Source: Flavobacterium bizetiae
GTDB lineage: Bacteria > Bacteroidota > Bacteroidia > Flavobacteriales > Flavobacteriaceae
Assembly: GCF_902804475.1 (NCBI RefSeq)
Contig: NZ_CADCSU010000124.1
Coordinates: 1 to 50,449, forward strand
DNA length: 50,449 nt
Direction of reading: 5' to 3'
Part shown: positions 25,501-34,209 of the stretch, one piece after another
How the letters are laid out: every line of letters begins with the position of its first letter
How positions within the stretch are numbered: the stretch's first letter is position 1
Made by a program: the position numbers and the translations under genes
Notes under the pieces: model-generated
Told to the model about the DNA's origin: nothing
The model's database searches: none
Seen by the model: the letters and a program-made list of their open reading frames with translations, nothing else

Positions 25501-26640
25501 CAAAAAGAAGCTTCAGATTCCATCGAAATTAAAGTTAAAGACAACGGAATTGGGATTCCTGAAAACAGAAAAAAGAAAATTTTTAAAAACTTTTTCCAAT
25601 TAGACGATCGCGGAAGCGCTAATTTAGGAAGCGGAATTGGTCTTGCTTTAAGCAAAAGTATTGTCGAATTGCATCACGGAGAAATTAAGGTGCAGACAGA
25701 AGCCGATGCCAATTTCAACACTATATTTACCATTACTTTAAAGAAAGGAAAAGATCATTTTAAGAAATCTCAGATTGTAGAGAACGCCATTAAAATTGAA
25801 GAAAATGCAAACCCAATTTCTGATGTTCAAACCGAAATTGAAACCTATGAAGCAGAATATCTGGAAGAACCGGAAAACAGCACCAAAAAGACCATTCTCG
25901 TTATAGAAGACAATGAAGAAGTACTTTCTTTTGTGTATGATATTTTATACAGCGATTACAAAGTCCTAAAATTTACAGACGGAATAAAAGCGCTTGAATA
26001 TATGGAAAAAGAAATTCCGGATCTTATTGTAAGCGATGTAATGATGCCCGAAATGGACGGCTTTGAGTTGTGTAAAATTTTAAAAACAAACCTCAATACC
26101 AATCATATTCCGGTTATTTTATTAACGGCCAAATCATCCACTTTAAATAGAATCGAAGGACTTTCGACAGGAGCAGATGCCTATATTTCGAAACCTTTCA
26201 GCATAGAAGAATTAAAACTGACAATAGCTAATTTATTATCAGCCAAAGAAATAATGCGTCAGAAATACGGCGAAAGATTTATTTCAGATTCTGAACAAGA
26301 AAATGTAAATACGCCCGAAGGTTTATTCGTCAAAAAACTAACCCAGATCATCGAAGCCAATATCGACAATACCGATTTTGATGTTAATGATTTAGTCCGC
26401 GAAATAGGAATGAGCAGAACCGTGCTTTACAAAAAAGTGCAAACCCTCACGAATCAGTCGGTCGCCGGATTTATAAAAAATATGCGATTAAAGAAAGCTG
26501 CCAGTTTATTACTCAATACCAGTTATTCCGTATCTGAAGTGACCAATATGGTAGGATTTAATGATCGAAAACACTTTAGCAAAGAATTTAAAAGATTTTA
26601 CAATTTATCGCCTAGTGAATATAAAGCTGCGAAAAATTAA
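22516..26640 (+). CDS. hybrid two-component system sensor/regulator (HTCS) of the PUL
   Basis: This 1374-aa protein joins a whole two-component pathway in one chain. A signal peptide (1-24, ending VEAQ) leads a periplasmic sensor of two beta-propellers with repeated WIGTxxGL phrases (residues 40-640), a Y_Y_Y-type immunoglobulin domain (about 690-790), one membrane helix (about 803-822), a HisKA domain with His862 in SHEIRTPL, an HATPase with NLLSNAFKFT and GSGIGLAL, a receiver with Asp1174 in SDVMMPEMDG, and a C-terminal AraC-type HTH (about 1270-1374). Family members bind oligosaccharides in the periplasm and activate the adjacent PUL. All catalytic residues look intact. A strong terminator follows, so susC starts from its own promoter. 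Confidence 0.96.
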   Translation: MKNVKSRILSLVLFLSVSFNVEAQGSDLYFDHIDYDVSFSQSMISSIHQTKKGFIWIGTANGLISYDGYNFLRYVYNKDILNTISNNHINVILEDNQKELWIGTNNGLNLFNKKENNFLRVDVQKVKGGRNYISSIIQDDQNRIWVGTFGGIKRLNRKQYLLEEISNDHNSPFRKSRVLSLFYDRNYGVLVGTAKGLECFDPKNGSRKELPKTLKENDALLHSKIWKIIKEKNGDLWFATEANGVFHYNAAGNSVKNYLQNSGNKKSLSSNWVNDIVSVDANTIWFATKNGLCVYKKDKNEFTKYQHNPLTSYSLSDDDIKCFLKDRHDDIWIGTNGGGVNFFQKTNTNFTNVREVIKPNFGLNSALVNAVSKENNNAVWVGTNGGGLNFLDFRNNKNSSYLIDTNDFDKSVNMITALVNQNQENLFCGTFNGLYKFNKNSKTFSKISLSPNPKERNRPITALLIDNGDLWVGTNGNGLKKILPDGTIESYMADGTSNALSDNFITDIANRENGLWIATQYGLNFFDKKLKRVTKIYKSGKVSGLPNNSLTVLFTDSKKRFWVGSESGGINLLNEKAGHFFEINRALGFTDETIKSISEDAQGNIWISDNNLLYKIRTKKLRTTPAISDFEITSYSAKDGLKVKQFSNNSSLKLNDNELIFGSSNGLIVFNPSKLIKSPDNAEIVLTKLIVNNAEIRPGSKEVELKEDISETQEITLHHDQGYIGLEFSAMNFVSPEKNEYAYKLESSFNKDDWHTIGSQHYINLTNLNSGTYLLKIKTADGGGKWNPVIKTLKIIMLPPWWKTWWAYIFYFGLLLAGSVLLFRFFRNRELLKQAFYLEQVEKERQEELYKMKLDFFTNVSHEIRTPLTLISGPVEELLNSAEKNSNLEHKLKVIKNNSDRLLKLVNELMDFRKAEKGSMKIYCEQQDIVSFCFDIYESFRGFAVEKKIDYKFVLNINTALIYFDKNQMEKVIYNLLSNAFKFTSKNGRITLAVEQKEASDSIEIKVKDNGIGIPENRKKKIFKNFFQLDDRGSANLGSGIGLALSKSIVELHHGEIKVQTEADANFNTIFTITLKKGKDHFKKSQIVENAIKIEENANPISDVQTEIETYEAEYLEEPENSTKKTILVIEDNEEVLSFVYDILYSDYKVLKFTDGIKALEYMEKEIPDLIVSDVMMPEMDGFELCKILKTNLNTNHIPVILLTAKSSTLNRIEGLSTGADAYISKPFSIEELKLTIANLLSAKEIMRQKYGERFISDSEQENVNTPEGLFVKKLTQIIEANIDNTDFDVNDLVREIGMSRTVLYKKVQTLTNQSVAGFIKNMRLKKAASLLLNTSYSVSEVTNMVGFNDRKHFSKEFKRFYNLSPSEYKAAKN

Positions 26641-26809
26641 CCGTAAATATTTTAATCGTAAAGTTTAATGGAACGCTGATGCAACGGATTCGCTATCGCG
26701 AAAACGCTGATTGACGCAGATTTTTTTAATCATATTTAAAAACTCAAAATCCGTTTTGATCCGCGCCTTTGCGATAGCAAATCAGTAAAATCCGCGTCTA
26801 ATTATACAT
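26641..26809. repeat. intergenic DNA with imperfect inverted repeat-type sequence
   Basis: This stretch contains ACGCTGATTGACGCAGATTTTTTTAA and further on AAAATCCGTTTTGATCCGCG and ATCAGTAAAATCCGCGTC, which are imperfect reverse complements of each other. A related fragment lies at 44217-44270 (GATTTACTTCGTAAAGACGCAG, then GAAACGGATTTTTTTT). It looks like a dispersed non-coding repeat. I see no gene here. Confidence 0.5.
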
Positions 26810-26850
26810 AAAGTCCGCAAAGTTTATTTAAAGCTTTGCGGACTTTTCGT
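26810..26850 (+). terminator. terminator of the HTCS gene
   Basis: AAAGTCCGCAAAG (26810-26822) and CTTTGCGGACTTTT (26834-26847) form a 13-bp stem with an 11-nt loop, followed by CGTTTTT. It is the clearest terminator in the 490-bp gap between the HTCS and susC genes. Confidence 0.88.
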
Positions 26851-26922
26851 TTTTATCCTTTGCTCCCGATAGCTATCGGGATTGCGTTTTTATTCTTTGC
26901 TCCCGATAGTTATCGGGATTGC
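26850..26922. repeat. two tandem 37-bp units each with a 16-bp palindrome
   Basis: Two units of the form TTTTTATYCTTTGCTCCCGA follow each other at a 37-bp period. Each holds a palindrome, CCCGATAGCTATCGGG (26865-26880, perfect) and CCCGATAGTTATCGGG (26902-26917). The CCCGATA core also occurs in the dispersed repeats at 35872 and 44307. The rest of the gap to 27130 probably holds the susC promoter, but I find no clear TAnnTTTG element. Confidence 0.8.
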
Positions 26923-27130
26923 AGTTAAAACTAAATTGGAAAGTTGAAAATTAATCGAATTTCAAAATTTTAAGTTTTTTATTACGAATACTGTTTTTAA
27001 ATAGCTTAAAACTGCAAATAAACACATTGACGCCCCTAAAAACGAATATCTTCCTCCCTATAAAACGTCATTTATTAATCACATTTGCAATGAAAATCAC
27101 AATGATTTACTAACTAACCAAAAAATTAAA

Positions 27131-30100
27131 ATGAAAAATTACAAACACGTAAAGATGCTTTTTCTTGAGGGAAATTATCTAAAACTAGTTTTAATTCTGT
27201 TTATGTGCATGCTCACTTTTAATATGAGTGCGCAGGAAAGTTCGATTTCAGGAAAAGTAGTCGACAATGCAGGATTGCCTTTACCAGGTGTAAACGTACA
27301 TGTTAAAGGAACAACAAAAGGAGTTCAAACAGATTTTGACGGTAACTTTACTATAAGTACAACTTCAAAAAGTACACTCGTTTTTTCTTTCATCGGGATG
27401 GATGAGGTTTCAGTTGAAACAGAAAACAAAAAAAATCTAAAAGTAGTTTTAAAACCAAGTTCTCAGGCACTAGACGAAATTATAGTTGTGGGATATGGTA
27501 CCAAAAAGAAAAGCGACGTAATAAGTTCTGTGGCATCTGTAAAACCGGGTGACATGACTAAAGTAGCTACTTCTGATGTTGGAGAAATGTTGAGAGGTAA
27601 AGCAGCCGGAGTTCAGGTTAGTCTGGCCGATGGTGGTCCGGGAAGTTCATCTTCGATACAAATTAGAGGAAAAAAATCCATTAACGGAAGCAACGAACCA
27701 ATCGTAATTGCAGATGGTATTGTAATAGGAAACATTAACGATATTAATGCCAATGATATTGCTTCTTTAGAAATTTTAAAAGATGCTGCTGCACAATCTA
27801 TTTATGGGGCAAGAGCATCAAATGGAGTTATTTTAATTACAACCAAAAGAGGAAAAACAGGAAAAGCAAAAATTGCCTACAATGGATTTTCCGGAGTACA
27901 GACAATCAACAGGAATTTTGATATCTATAGCGGTGAAGAATTTGCCCAGTTGAAAAGAGAAGCTTATAGAACAAGCAACGGAGGAGTTTACAGACCGGAC
28001 GATCAGGTTTTTTCTCCGCTTGAATTAGAATCTGTACAATCAGGAAAATATATCGATTGGGAAAAATATGCTTTAAGAACTGGTGTTACCAACAACCATA
28101 GTTTGAGTGTTTCGTCAGGAACAGATAAAACAAGCATTTTTACCAGTTTAAATTACATCAATACTTCGGGTGTTATACCTAAAACCGATTTCGAAAAGGT
28201 GGCCATGAGAATTAATGTTGATCAAAGAATTACCGACTGGCTAAAAGTAGGAATGAATCTTTCGCTTCAGTTTTCTGAGTCAAATCGTCCAAATGTGGGT
28301 AATATTTTGAATAATGCCATAAATACCTCACCGTTGGGTAAAATTTATAACGACGATGGTTCGTTCCGTCATCTTCCTGGTGGCATTCAGGAAACGCCAA
28401 ATCCGCTTATCGATATTTATGAAACCAATACAAATGAGTTAAATAGAAATGACATTATGAATGTTTTTCTTGATATCAACATATTAAAAGGTTTCACTTA
28501 TAAACTAAACGCGAGTAGACGATCATGGAATTATAAAGCAATGAATTTTAATTCTTCGAAATCACTTTCCGGAATTGCCAATTCAGGACAAGGGAGCGGT
28601 AGTATTCTTTTTAAAGATAATGTAGAATATCAGTTTAGTAATATTTTGAACTACAACTTTAACCTTGCCGAAAGAAATCACTTCAGCGCCACGGGAGTTT
28701 ACGAAATAACTTCATCAGAATATAATGAGTTTAAAAATTCATCCAGTAGAATTCCGAGTGATATTTTAGGGATTTATGGTCTGGAAAGTGCTTTCCTGAA
28801 CACGCCGGAAATCGGTGGTAACGAACGCTCTCTAATTTCTTTTGCCGGAAAATTAGAATACGATTTTGATAATAGATATTACTTTACGGTTTCAGGCAGA
28901 GCCGATGGATCATCAGTATTTGGTAAAAATAATAAATGGGGATTTTTTCCGGCTGTAAATGCGGCGTGGAATGTTTCAAATGAAAGTTTTATGAAAGAAC
29001 ACGTTCCTGTTTTAAGCAATTTAAAATTAAGAGCCAGTTATGGTAAAGTAGGGAATCAGCCTAAAGATCCGTACCAAAGTATGGCTGTGGCAGATCAGAG
29101 AGATTATATTATAAACGGAATAAAAGTATCGGGTTACGTTCCGGGTTCTCAATTGTCAAATCCGGATTTACGTTGGGAAACATCAACACAATTAAACCTT
29201 GCAGCAGATTTTGGTTTATTCAAAAACAGATTAACGGGAACAGTTGAGGTTTATAATACCGATACTTCAGACTTATTGATTTACGAAACCTTAAATGCGA
29301 ATACAGGATATACAACCAAATTATCCAATCTTGGAAAAGTAAATAACAAAGGTTTAGAAATTACTTTGAATGGAGATCTTATCAAAAAGCAAGATTTTAG
29401 ATTGAATGTAGGAGCCACTTTTACTAAAAACAAAAACAGTATCGTAAGCATTTACGGTAAAGATGCCAACGGAGACGGAAAAGAAGATGATTCTGTTGGA
29501 AATCTATGGTTTATCGGAAAACCAATTGATGTGTATTACAGATATAAAGCCGTTGGAATTTATCAGCAAGGAGAAAATATTCCGCTTGTTACAGGAACAA
29601 CTTTATATCCGGGAGATATAAAATTATACGATGCAGATCCGTCAAACGGTGCAAATCCAAATCCGGATCAGGACAGAGTAATCACTTCAAAATTACCGGA
29701 TTGGTTCGGAACCTTTTCTGTGAGTTTAGAATACAAACGTTTCGATTTCTCGGCAGATATTTATACTGTTCAGGGCGTTACCAGAGACAATTTATTTTTA
29801 TACGATTATGTAAAAGGAGGATCATTAAGAGGAGTTAAAAATGGTGTAAAACAAAATTACTGGACGCCTGAAAACCCTGGAGGAAACTGGCCAAGACCAA
29901 GAGACGGAAACGATCCGCCGTACATCAATACTTTAGGCTTACAAGACGCCTCTTATATTCGTTTACAAAACGTATCGCTTGGTTTTAAATTCCCTGAAAA
30001 CACCCTTAAATCATTAGGTTTAACCAATATGAGACTTTATGTAACCGGTAGTAATTTAATTACCATAACTGATTACCAATCTTATAGTCCTGAAAAAGAT

Positions 30101-30157
30101 ATAAACGATTTTCCAGAACCTGTTACCTGTGTTATAGGCTTACAAGTAGGTTTTTAA
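27131..30157 (+). CDS. SusC-like TonB-dependent outer-membrane transporter
   Basis: This 1008-aa protein imports oligosaccharides across the outer membrane as the partner of the SusD-like lipoprotein encoded 33 bp downstream. A signal peptide (about 1-34, ending MSAQ) is followed by a carboxypeptidase-regulatory-like domain (ISGKVVDNAGLPLPGVNV; residues 37-113), a SusC-type phrase LDEIIVVGYGTKKKSDVISS just before the plug (about 115-230, with RGKAAGVQV and IQIRGKKSINGSNEPI), and a beta-barrel to the end (IGLQVGF, with terminal Phe). The length is normal for SusC. It is the first structural gene of the PUL and is probably induced by the HTCS upstream. Confidence 0.96.
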   Translation: MKNYKHVKMLFLEGNYLKLVLILFMCMLTFNMSAQESSISGKVVDNAGLPLPGVNVHVKGTTKGVQTDFDGNFTISTTSKSTLVFSFIGMDEVSVETENKKNLKVVLKPSSQALDEIIVVGYGTKKKSDVISSVASVKPGDMTKVATSDVGEMLRGKAAGVQVSLADGGPGSSSSIQIRGKKSINGSNEPIVIADGIVIGNINDINANDIASLEILKDAAAQSIYGARASNGVILITTKRGKTGKAKIAYNGFSGVQTINRNFDIYSGEEFAQLKREAYRTSNGGVYRPDDQVFSPLELESVQSGKYIDWEKYALRTGVTNNHSLSVSSGTDKTSIFTSLNYINTSGVIPKTDFEKVAMRINVDQRITDWLKVGMNLSLQFSESNRPNVGNILNNAINTSPLGKIYNDDGSFRHLPGGIQETPNPLIDIYETNTNELNRNDIMNVFLDINILKGFTYKLNASRRSWNYKAMNFNSSKSLSGIANSGQGSGSILFKDNVEYQFSNILNYNFNLAERNHFSATGVYEITSSEYNEFKNSSSRIPSDILGIYGLESAFLNTPEIGGNERSLISFAGKLEYDFDNRYYFTVSGRADGSSVFGKNNKWGFFPAVNAAWNVSNESFMKEHVPVLSNLKLRASYGKVGNQPKDPYQSMAVADQRDYIINGIKVSGYVPGSQLSNPDLRWETSTQLNLAADFGLFKNRLTGTVEVYNTDTSDLLIYETLNANTGYTTKLSNLGKVNNKGLEITLNGDLIKKQDFRLNVGATFTKNKNSIVSIYGKDANGDGKEDDSVGNLWFIGKPIDVYYRYKAVGIYQQGENIPLVTGTTLYPGDIKLYDADPSNGANPNPDQDRVITSKLPDWFGTFSVSLEYKRFDFSADIYTVQGVTRDNLFLYDYVKGGSLRGVKNGVKQNYWTPENPGGNWPRPRDGNDPPYINTLGLQDASYIRLQNVSLGFKFPENTLKSLGLTNMRLYVTGSNLITITDYQSYSPEKDINDFPEPVTCVIGLQVGF

Positions 30158-30190
30158 CATCATTTAATAAATTAAAAAAATAACAAGATC

Positions 30191-31783
30191 ATGAAAAATA
30201 TAAATTTTCTATTTGTTTTGATATTCGGACTTTCTTTAGGATTGACTTCTTGCGAAAGTTTTCTGGAAGAAGACGTAAAAGATCAGATTTCTGTAGATTA
30301 TATCTACGATTCTCCTGCCGGACTGGAAGTTGGAGTAAACGCGCTTTACAACCAGATGCGATATTATAATTCGCCATCTGGAGATAATAATGATTTATGG
30401 GCGAATGTTTTCTTTATGGTTGCCACGGATTTAGGATTGCACAGAACCTGGAATACACCTTACGGAACAGGCCATAATCCGCAATCTTTTACAGGATCAA
30501 AATGGATTCAGGGATATAAAATTATCGACAGATGTTCTGCTATTATCACTTCGGCAAGAAATATTAATATGGATGCCAATGCCAAGAAAAGATTAGTAGC
30601 ACAAGCTCGCGTAATAAGAGGCGAATTGTATCTGGATTTAAAGCAAATGTATGGCGGTATCTTAATTGATACCATTCCAACAACGCCGGAAAATATTAAC
30701 GATCCGGTAACCTACAAAGTAGCCAGCGATGCAGATGTTTACAAATTAATCGATGGAGATCTTGATTATGCAATAGCCAATCTTCCGTTTAAAGTAGATG
30801 CCGGACGTTACGGACAAGGCGTTGCAAGACACATACGAGGTAAAAGTGCTTTATGGCAGCAAAACTGGGCCGAAGCAGCAGCACAATTTGATGCGATTAT
30901 TAATGACGGAACGCATGCTTTAGTGCCATTGGCTGAGGTTTGGGGACAAAATGCCAACCATAGAGAATCACTTTTTACCTATCAAAGAGACTTTCTGTTA
31001 GGTCCAAGTGATGATTTGGCAGGCGGTGGCGGTTTCTGGCTAGGAAGTGTTTTTACGCAACGCACATACGAACTAAATGCAAGCGAACTTATTCAGGATG
31101 TGGCGTATGGAGGTCAGTCTTTAGGATGGTTTTATCCAAACAATTATTTAAAATCTCTTTACGATCAGACCAACGATTTAAGATTCAAAACCTATTACTA
31201 TTCAGATAATTATCAGGATTATAAAATTAATGTTCCGGGAAATCCAAAATTCGGGCAATCTATTACCAATCCAGCAATTGCAGCTCCAAGCGGAAATTAC
31301 AGAGCCTGGCATTGGAGTTTGAAAAAATACCACGATACAGAAAAACTGCCAATGACATCCAACAGTTATAAAGATTATATGTATTACAGATTAGCCGAAA
31401 CTTATTTACTGGCATCAGAAGCCTATCATAATCTGGGTAACGATACAAAAGCACTTGCTTATTTAAACAAAGTGAGAAGAAGAGGTTATACAGGAAATCC
31501 CGAAAGTGCCGTAACCACTTTTGATTTGCCAACCTGGACATTAAACAATTATTTAGATGAATCGGCCAGAGAATTGGCATTCGAAAACAACAGATGGTTT
31601 TTGCTAAAACGATTAGGACTTTTGGTAGAAAGACAAAATTTATATTTCCGTTCAAGTCCATCCGGAACCAGTGCGGGTGAAGTGCCTTTAAAAATGACGC
31701 CAGTAATGGTCAATATGCCAATTCCGCAAAGTCAGATTGATTTAATGGGAAAACCGGCAGGATTTAATGTAGGATATAATTAA
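30191..31783 (+). CDS. SusD-like surface glycan-binding lipoprotein
   Basis: This 530-aa protein has a lipoprotein signal peptide with lipobox GLTSC (Cys21) and the usual SusD layout: an N-terminal stretch with FLEEDVKDQISVDYIYDS, tetratricopeptide-like helices, and a RagB/SusD C-terminal region with YYRLAETYLLASEAYHNLGN, YLNKVRRRGYTG and ARELAFENNRWFLLKRLG. SusD proteins cap the SusC barrel on the cell surface and present the glycan. The gene follows susC after 33 bp and is probably co-transcribed. The length is normal. Confidence 0.96.
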   Translation: MKNINFLFVLIFGLSLGLTSCESFLEEDVKDQISVDYIYDSPAGLEVGVNALYNQMRYYNSPSGDNNDLWANVFFMVATDLGLHRTWNTPYGTGHNPQSFTGSKWIQGYKIIDRCSAIITSARNINMDANAKKRLVAQARVIRGELYLDLKQMYGGILIDTIPTTPENINDPVTYKVASDADVYKLIDGDLDYAIANLPFKVDAGRYGQGVARHIRGKSALWQQNWAEAAAQFDAIINDGTHALVPLAEVWGQNANHRESLFTYQRDFLLGPSDDLAGGGGFWLGSVFTQRTYELNASELIQDVAYGGQSLGWFYPNNYLKSLYDQTNDLRFKTYYYSDNYQDYKINVPGNPKFGQSITNPAIAAPSGNYRAWHWSLKKYHDTEKLPMTSNSYKDYMYYRLAETYLLASEAYHNLGNDTKALAYLNKVRRRGYTGNPESAVTTFDLPTWTLNNYLDESARELAFENNRWFLLKRLGLLVERQNLYFRSSPSGTSAGEVPLKMTPVMVNMPIPQSQIDLMGKPAGFNVGYN

Positions 31784-31865
31784 TAAGAATCAAGTTTTTG
31801 TTAGTAACAATAGATCTGGAAACTGAATTCAGTTTTGGTTTCCGCATCAAATAAAAAATAACACG

Positions 31866-32960
31866 ATGATAAAGAAACAATATATTTTAGGTCTATTAAC
31901 CGTTTTGTTGTTTGCTTCTTGCAGCAACGACGAAAAAACAGTTTTCATTAATGTTGATGATGAAACTCCGGTTAATCCGAATCCTGTAACGCAAACTTTA
32001 AAAGAAAAAGCAAAGTTTAAAATTGGAGCTGCCGTTAAAATGAAGGATTTACAAGGCGAAGCCAATTACAAAAATGCAGTTCTGAAACATTACAGCCAAA
32101 TCACTGCCGAATACGAAATGAAAATGGCCAGCATTTGGACTTCGGCCACCGCTTACAATTACACGGCGGGCGATTATCTGACCAGTTTTGCAAAAGACAA
32201 TAATCTGGAAATTCACGGACATACATTGGTTTGGTACGATTCATTTCCGGATTGGTTTAAAAATGCAAAATACGATTCTATTGCTTTTGAAGCCAAAGTT
32301 AAAATTTACATTACCGATGTTGTAGGACATTACAAAGGAAAAGTAAAAAGCTGGGATGTGGTAAATGAGATTTTTGCAGATGGCGGTGCTTTGAGAAACG
32401 AAGCCGTTATAAATCCGCTTTTTAAAGACCCAATTGGTTTTTACGGAAGATGTTTTAAATATGCAAAAGCAGCTGATCCTGATGCGAAATTATTCTACAA
32501 TGATTACAGCGTTGTTATTGATGCAGGAAAAAGAGCTGCCATCAAAAAAATGGTCACAAGATTCAAAGCCAATGGAGTGCCAATTGATGGTGTAGGAGAT
32601 CAGTTTCATTACGCGACAGATACCAATAGGCAAACTATGAAAACCGGTTTTACAGATCTTGCTTCAACAGGATTGTTAGTTCATATTTCAGAATTAGACA
32701 TAAAAGTAAATACCGGAAAATCAGATTCGTATGTCTTTAATGATGCCGAAGCGCAAAAGCAATCTGAAACCTACAAATTCATTACTACAATGTATGAAGA
32801 ACTGCCTCAAAATCAAAAATTCGCCATTTCAACCTGGGGCGTAACCGATAAATATACCTGGCTAACAAGTTTCTGGCATTCAAAAGAATATCCGTTGCTG
32901 TTAGATGCTGATTATAATAAAAAACCAGCTTATCAAGGATTTTTAGACGGATTAAAATAG
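31866..32960 (+). CDS. GH10 family endo-glycanase lipoprotein (xylanase-like)
   Basis: This 364-aa lipoprotein has the lipobox LLFASC (Cys19) followed by acidic residues, which often marks surface export in Bacteroidota. The GH10 barrel is complete: the acid/base Glu168 lies in WDVVNEIF, the nucleophile Glu276 in ISELDIKV, and YNDYSV fits strand 6. The loop that normally reads HTLVWHxQxP reads HTLVWYDSFP here, so the usual His and Gln in the -1/-2 region are replaced. GH10 enzymes cut beta-1,4-xylan internally. The loop change and the agarase-like and GH2 partners make the real substrate uncertain. It is the first enzyme gene after susD. Confidence 0.92.
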   Translation: MIKKQYILGLLTVLLFASCSNDEKTVFINVDDETPVNPNPVTQTLKEKAKFKIGAAVKMKDLQGEANYKNAVLKHYSQITAEYEMKMASIWTSATAYNYTAGDYLTSFAKDNNLEIHGHTLVWYDSFPDWFKNAKYDSIAFEAKVKIYITDVVGHYKGKVKSWDVVNEIFADGGALRNEAVINPLFKDPIGFYGRCFKYAKAADPDAKLFYNDYSVVIDAGKRAAIKKMVTRFKANGVPIDGVGDQFHYATDTNRQTMKTGFTDLASTGLLVHISELDIKVNTGKSDSYVFNDAEAQKQSETYKFITTMYEELPQNQKFAISTWGVTDKYTWLTSFWHSKEYPLLLDADYNKKPAYQGFLDGLK

Positions 32961-33183
32961 AGTTTTAGAATTATAGAGGAAAGAATATAGAGATATAGAA
33001 TATAGAGAATAGATCTAAAAGAAGAGAAATAAGAGACAAGAAGCAAGATTAAGTGAGAAATCTGTTCTCTATATTCTTTATTCTATTTTCTAAAAAGAAC
33101 AGGAATCAAGATTTGCTGAGAAGTCTATTCTCTTTACTCTTTCTTCTATTCTCTCTCAAAAAAATAACCAAAAAAAAGAAATC
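32961..33183 (+). repeat. purine/pyrimidine-rich spacer with a long imperfect inverted repeat
   Basis: About 200 bp of low-complexity DNA separates the GH10 and lipoprotein genes. The purine-rich half (GAATATAGAGAATAGATC near 32996) can pair with pyrimidine-rich stretches such as TCTGTTCTCTATATTC (from about 33060) and TCTATTCTCTTTACTC (from about 33123). In mRNA it would form a long imperfect hairpin and could set relative expression or processing within the operon. No gene is seen in it. Confidence 0.6.
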
Positions 33184-34083
33184 ATGACCATAAAACTAAA
33201 TCATATAATTAAACTAAAATACCTGTTTTTAGTGCTTTTCATAGGATTATTTTCCTGTGAAGATGATGTACGCGAAGTATATCTTTATAACAAAGGAGAA
33301 TTAAATGCGGTTTCAACCAACACGTCTGTTAAAGCAGGAGAAACGGTAACCTATACCGATTCATCAACAAAAGTCCGTGCTGTAAAATGGACTTTTCAGG
33401 GCGGCTCTCCAGGCTCTTCAATCGAGCGAAATGTTGAGGTAAAATATACTAAAGGAGGAACTTTTACATCGACTCTCGAAATCACTTTTGTTGATAATAC
33501 CACCCAAAAGAAAACCTTTACAGTAGAGGTTGAGGCTCCTGCAACACCGCCAATTGTTATTCCGGCTGATGCCCTTAAAATTTACTCTGAAAACCCTGAT
33601 TTTACCAAAACAGCTCCTGTTTTAAATTGGGTTTCAAGCAATCAGTTTGTAATTAAAGAAGTGGCCGTTGATGGTTATGAAGGTGCTTATAGAAATTTTT
33701 CTCTTCCAGCAACACCGCCTGCAGCCGAAGCTAAATGGGCAATGGCAATTCTATCATTTGTAAATTTCACAGATATCTCGTCTTACACTTACATTAATAT
33801 GGCGGTAAGAACGACAAGCACCGGAAAAATCAGATTTAGAATGAAAGATGCCTCAAATACTGGTTATGTAGAATTTGATGCCACAAGCAATTTGTACGGA
33901 CTTAAAAGAGATGGAAGCTGGAATATGGTTAAAATTCCAATTGCCGAATACAAAAAACAAAATCCGGCATTAGACCTGACAAAAATCAAAGATATTTTGG
34001 TTTTAAGAAGCGTTGATCCGGAAGATGTAAGAGCTTTAAATAATTACGTTTTCGATTTCGATCATATTTATTTATCGAAATAA
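33184..34083 (+). CDS. surface lipoprotein with PKD-like domain, probable glycan-binding protein
   Basis: This 299-aa protein has a lipoprotein signal peptide with lipobox GLFSC (Cys25) followed by EDD, fitting surface export. Residues 40-120 form a PKD-like beta-sandwich (VKAGETVTYTDSSTKVRAVKWTF, GGTFTSTLEITF). Residues 130-299 form a second beta-rich domain with a jelly-roll, carbohydrate-binding look (WAMAILSFVNFTDIS, FDFDHIYLSK at the end). No catalytic motif is seen. Position among the PUL genes suggests an accessory surface glycan-binding protein of the SusE/F kind. The domain call is from pattern only. Confidence 0.75.
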   Translation: MTIKLNHIIKLKYLFLVLFIGLFSCEDDVREVYLYNKGELNAVSTNTSVKAGETVTYTDSSTKVRAVKWTFQGGSPGSSIERNVEVKYTKGGTFTSTLEITFVDNTTQKKTFTVEVEAPATPPIVIPADALKIYSENPDFTKTAPVLNWVSSNQFVIKEVAVDGYEGAYRNFSLPATPPAAEAKWAMAILSFVNFTDISSYTYINMAVRTTSTGKIRFRMKDASNTGYVEFDATSNLYGLKRDGSWNMVKIPIAEYKKQNPALDLTKIKDILVLRSVDPEDVRALNNYVFDFDHIYLSK

Positions 34084-34209
34084 TCTTTTAAACACATAGA
34101 GTGAAATCAGTTCTCAGTTTTCAGTCACAGTTTTCAGTCCTGAATACTGCGACTGCGACTGAGAAATGAATACTAAAAATACCTCTCAAAAAAATAAAAA
34201 ACTAATGTA

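Noticed and set aside
26850..26922. CRISPR-like array
   Set aside because: There are only two tandem units, the palindromes are part of a dispersed repeat, and there are no spacers or cas genes.
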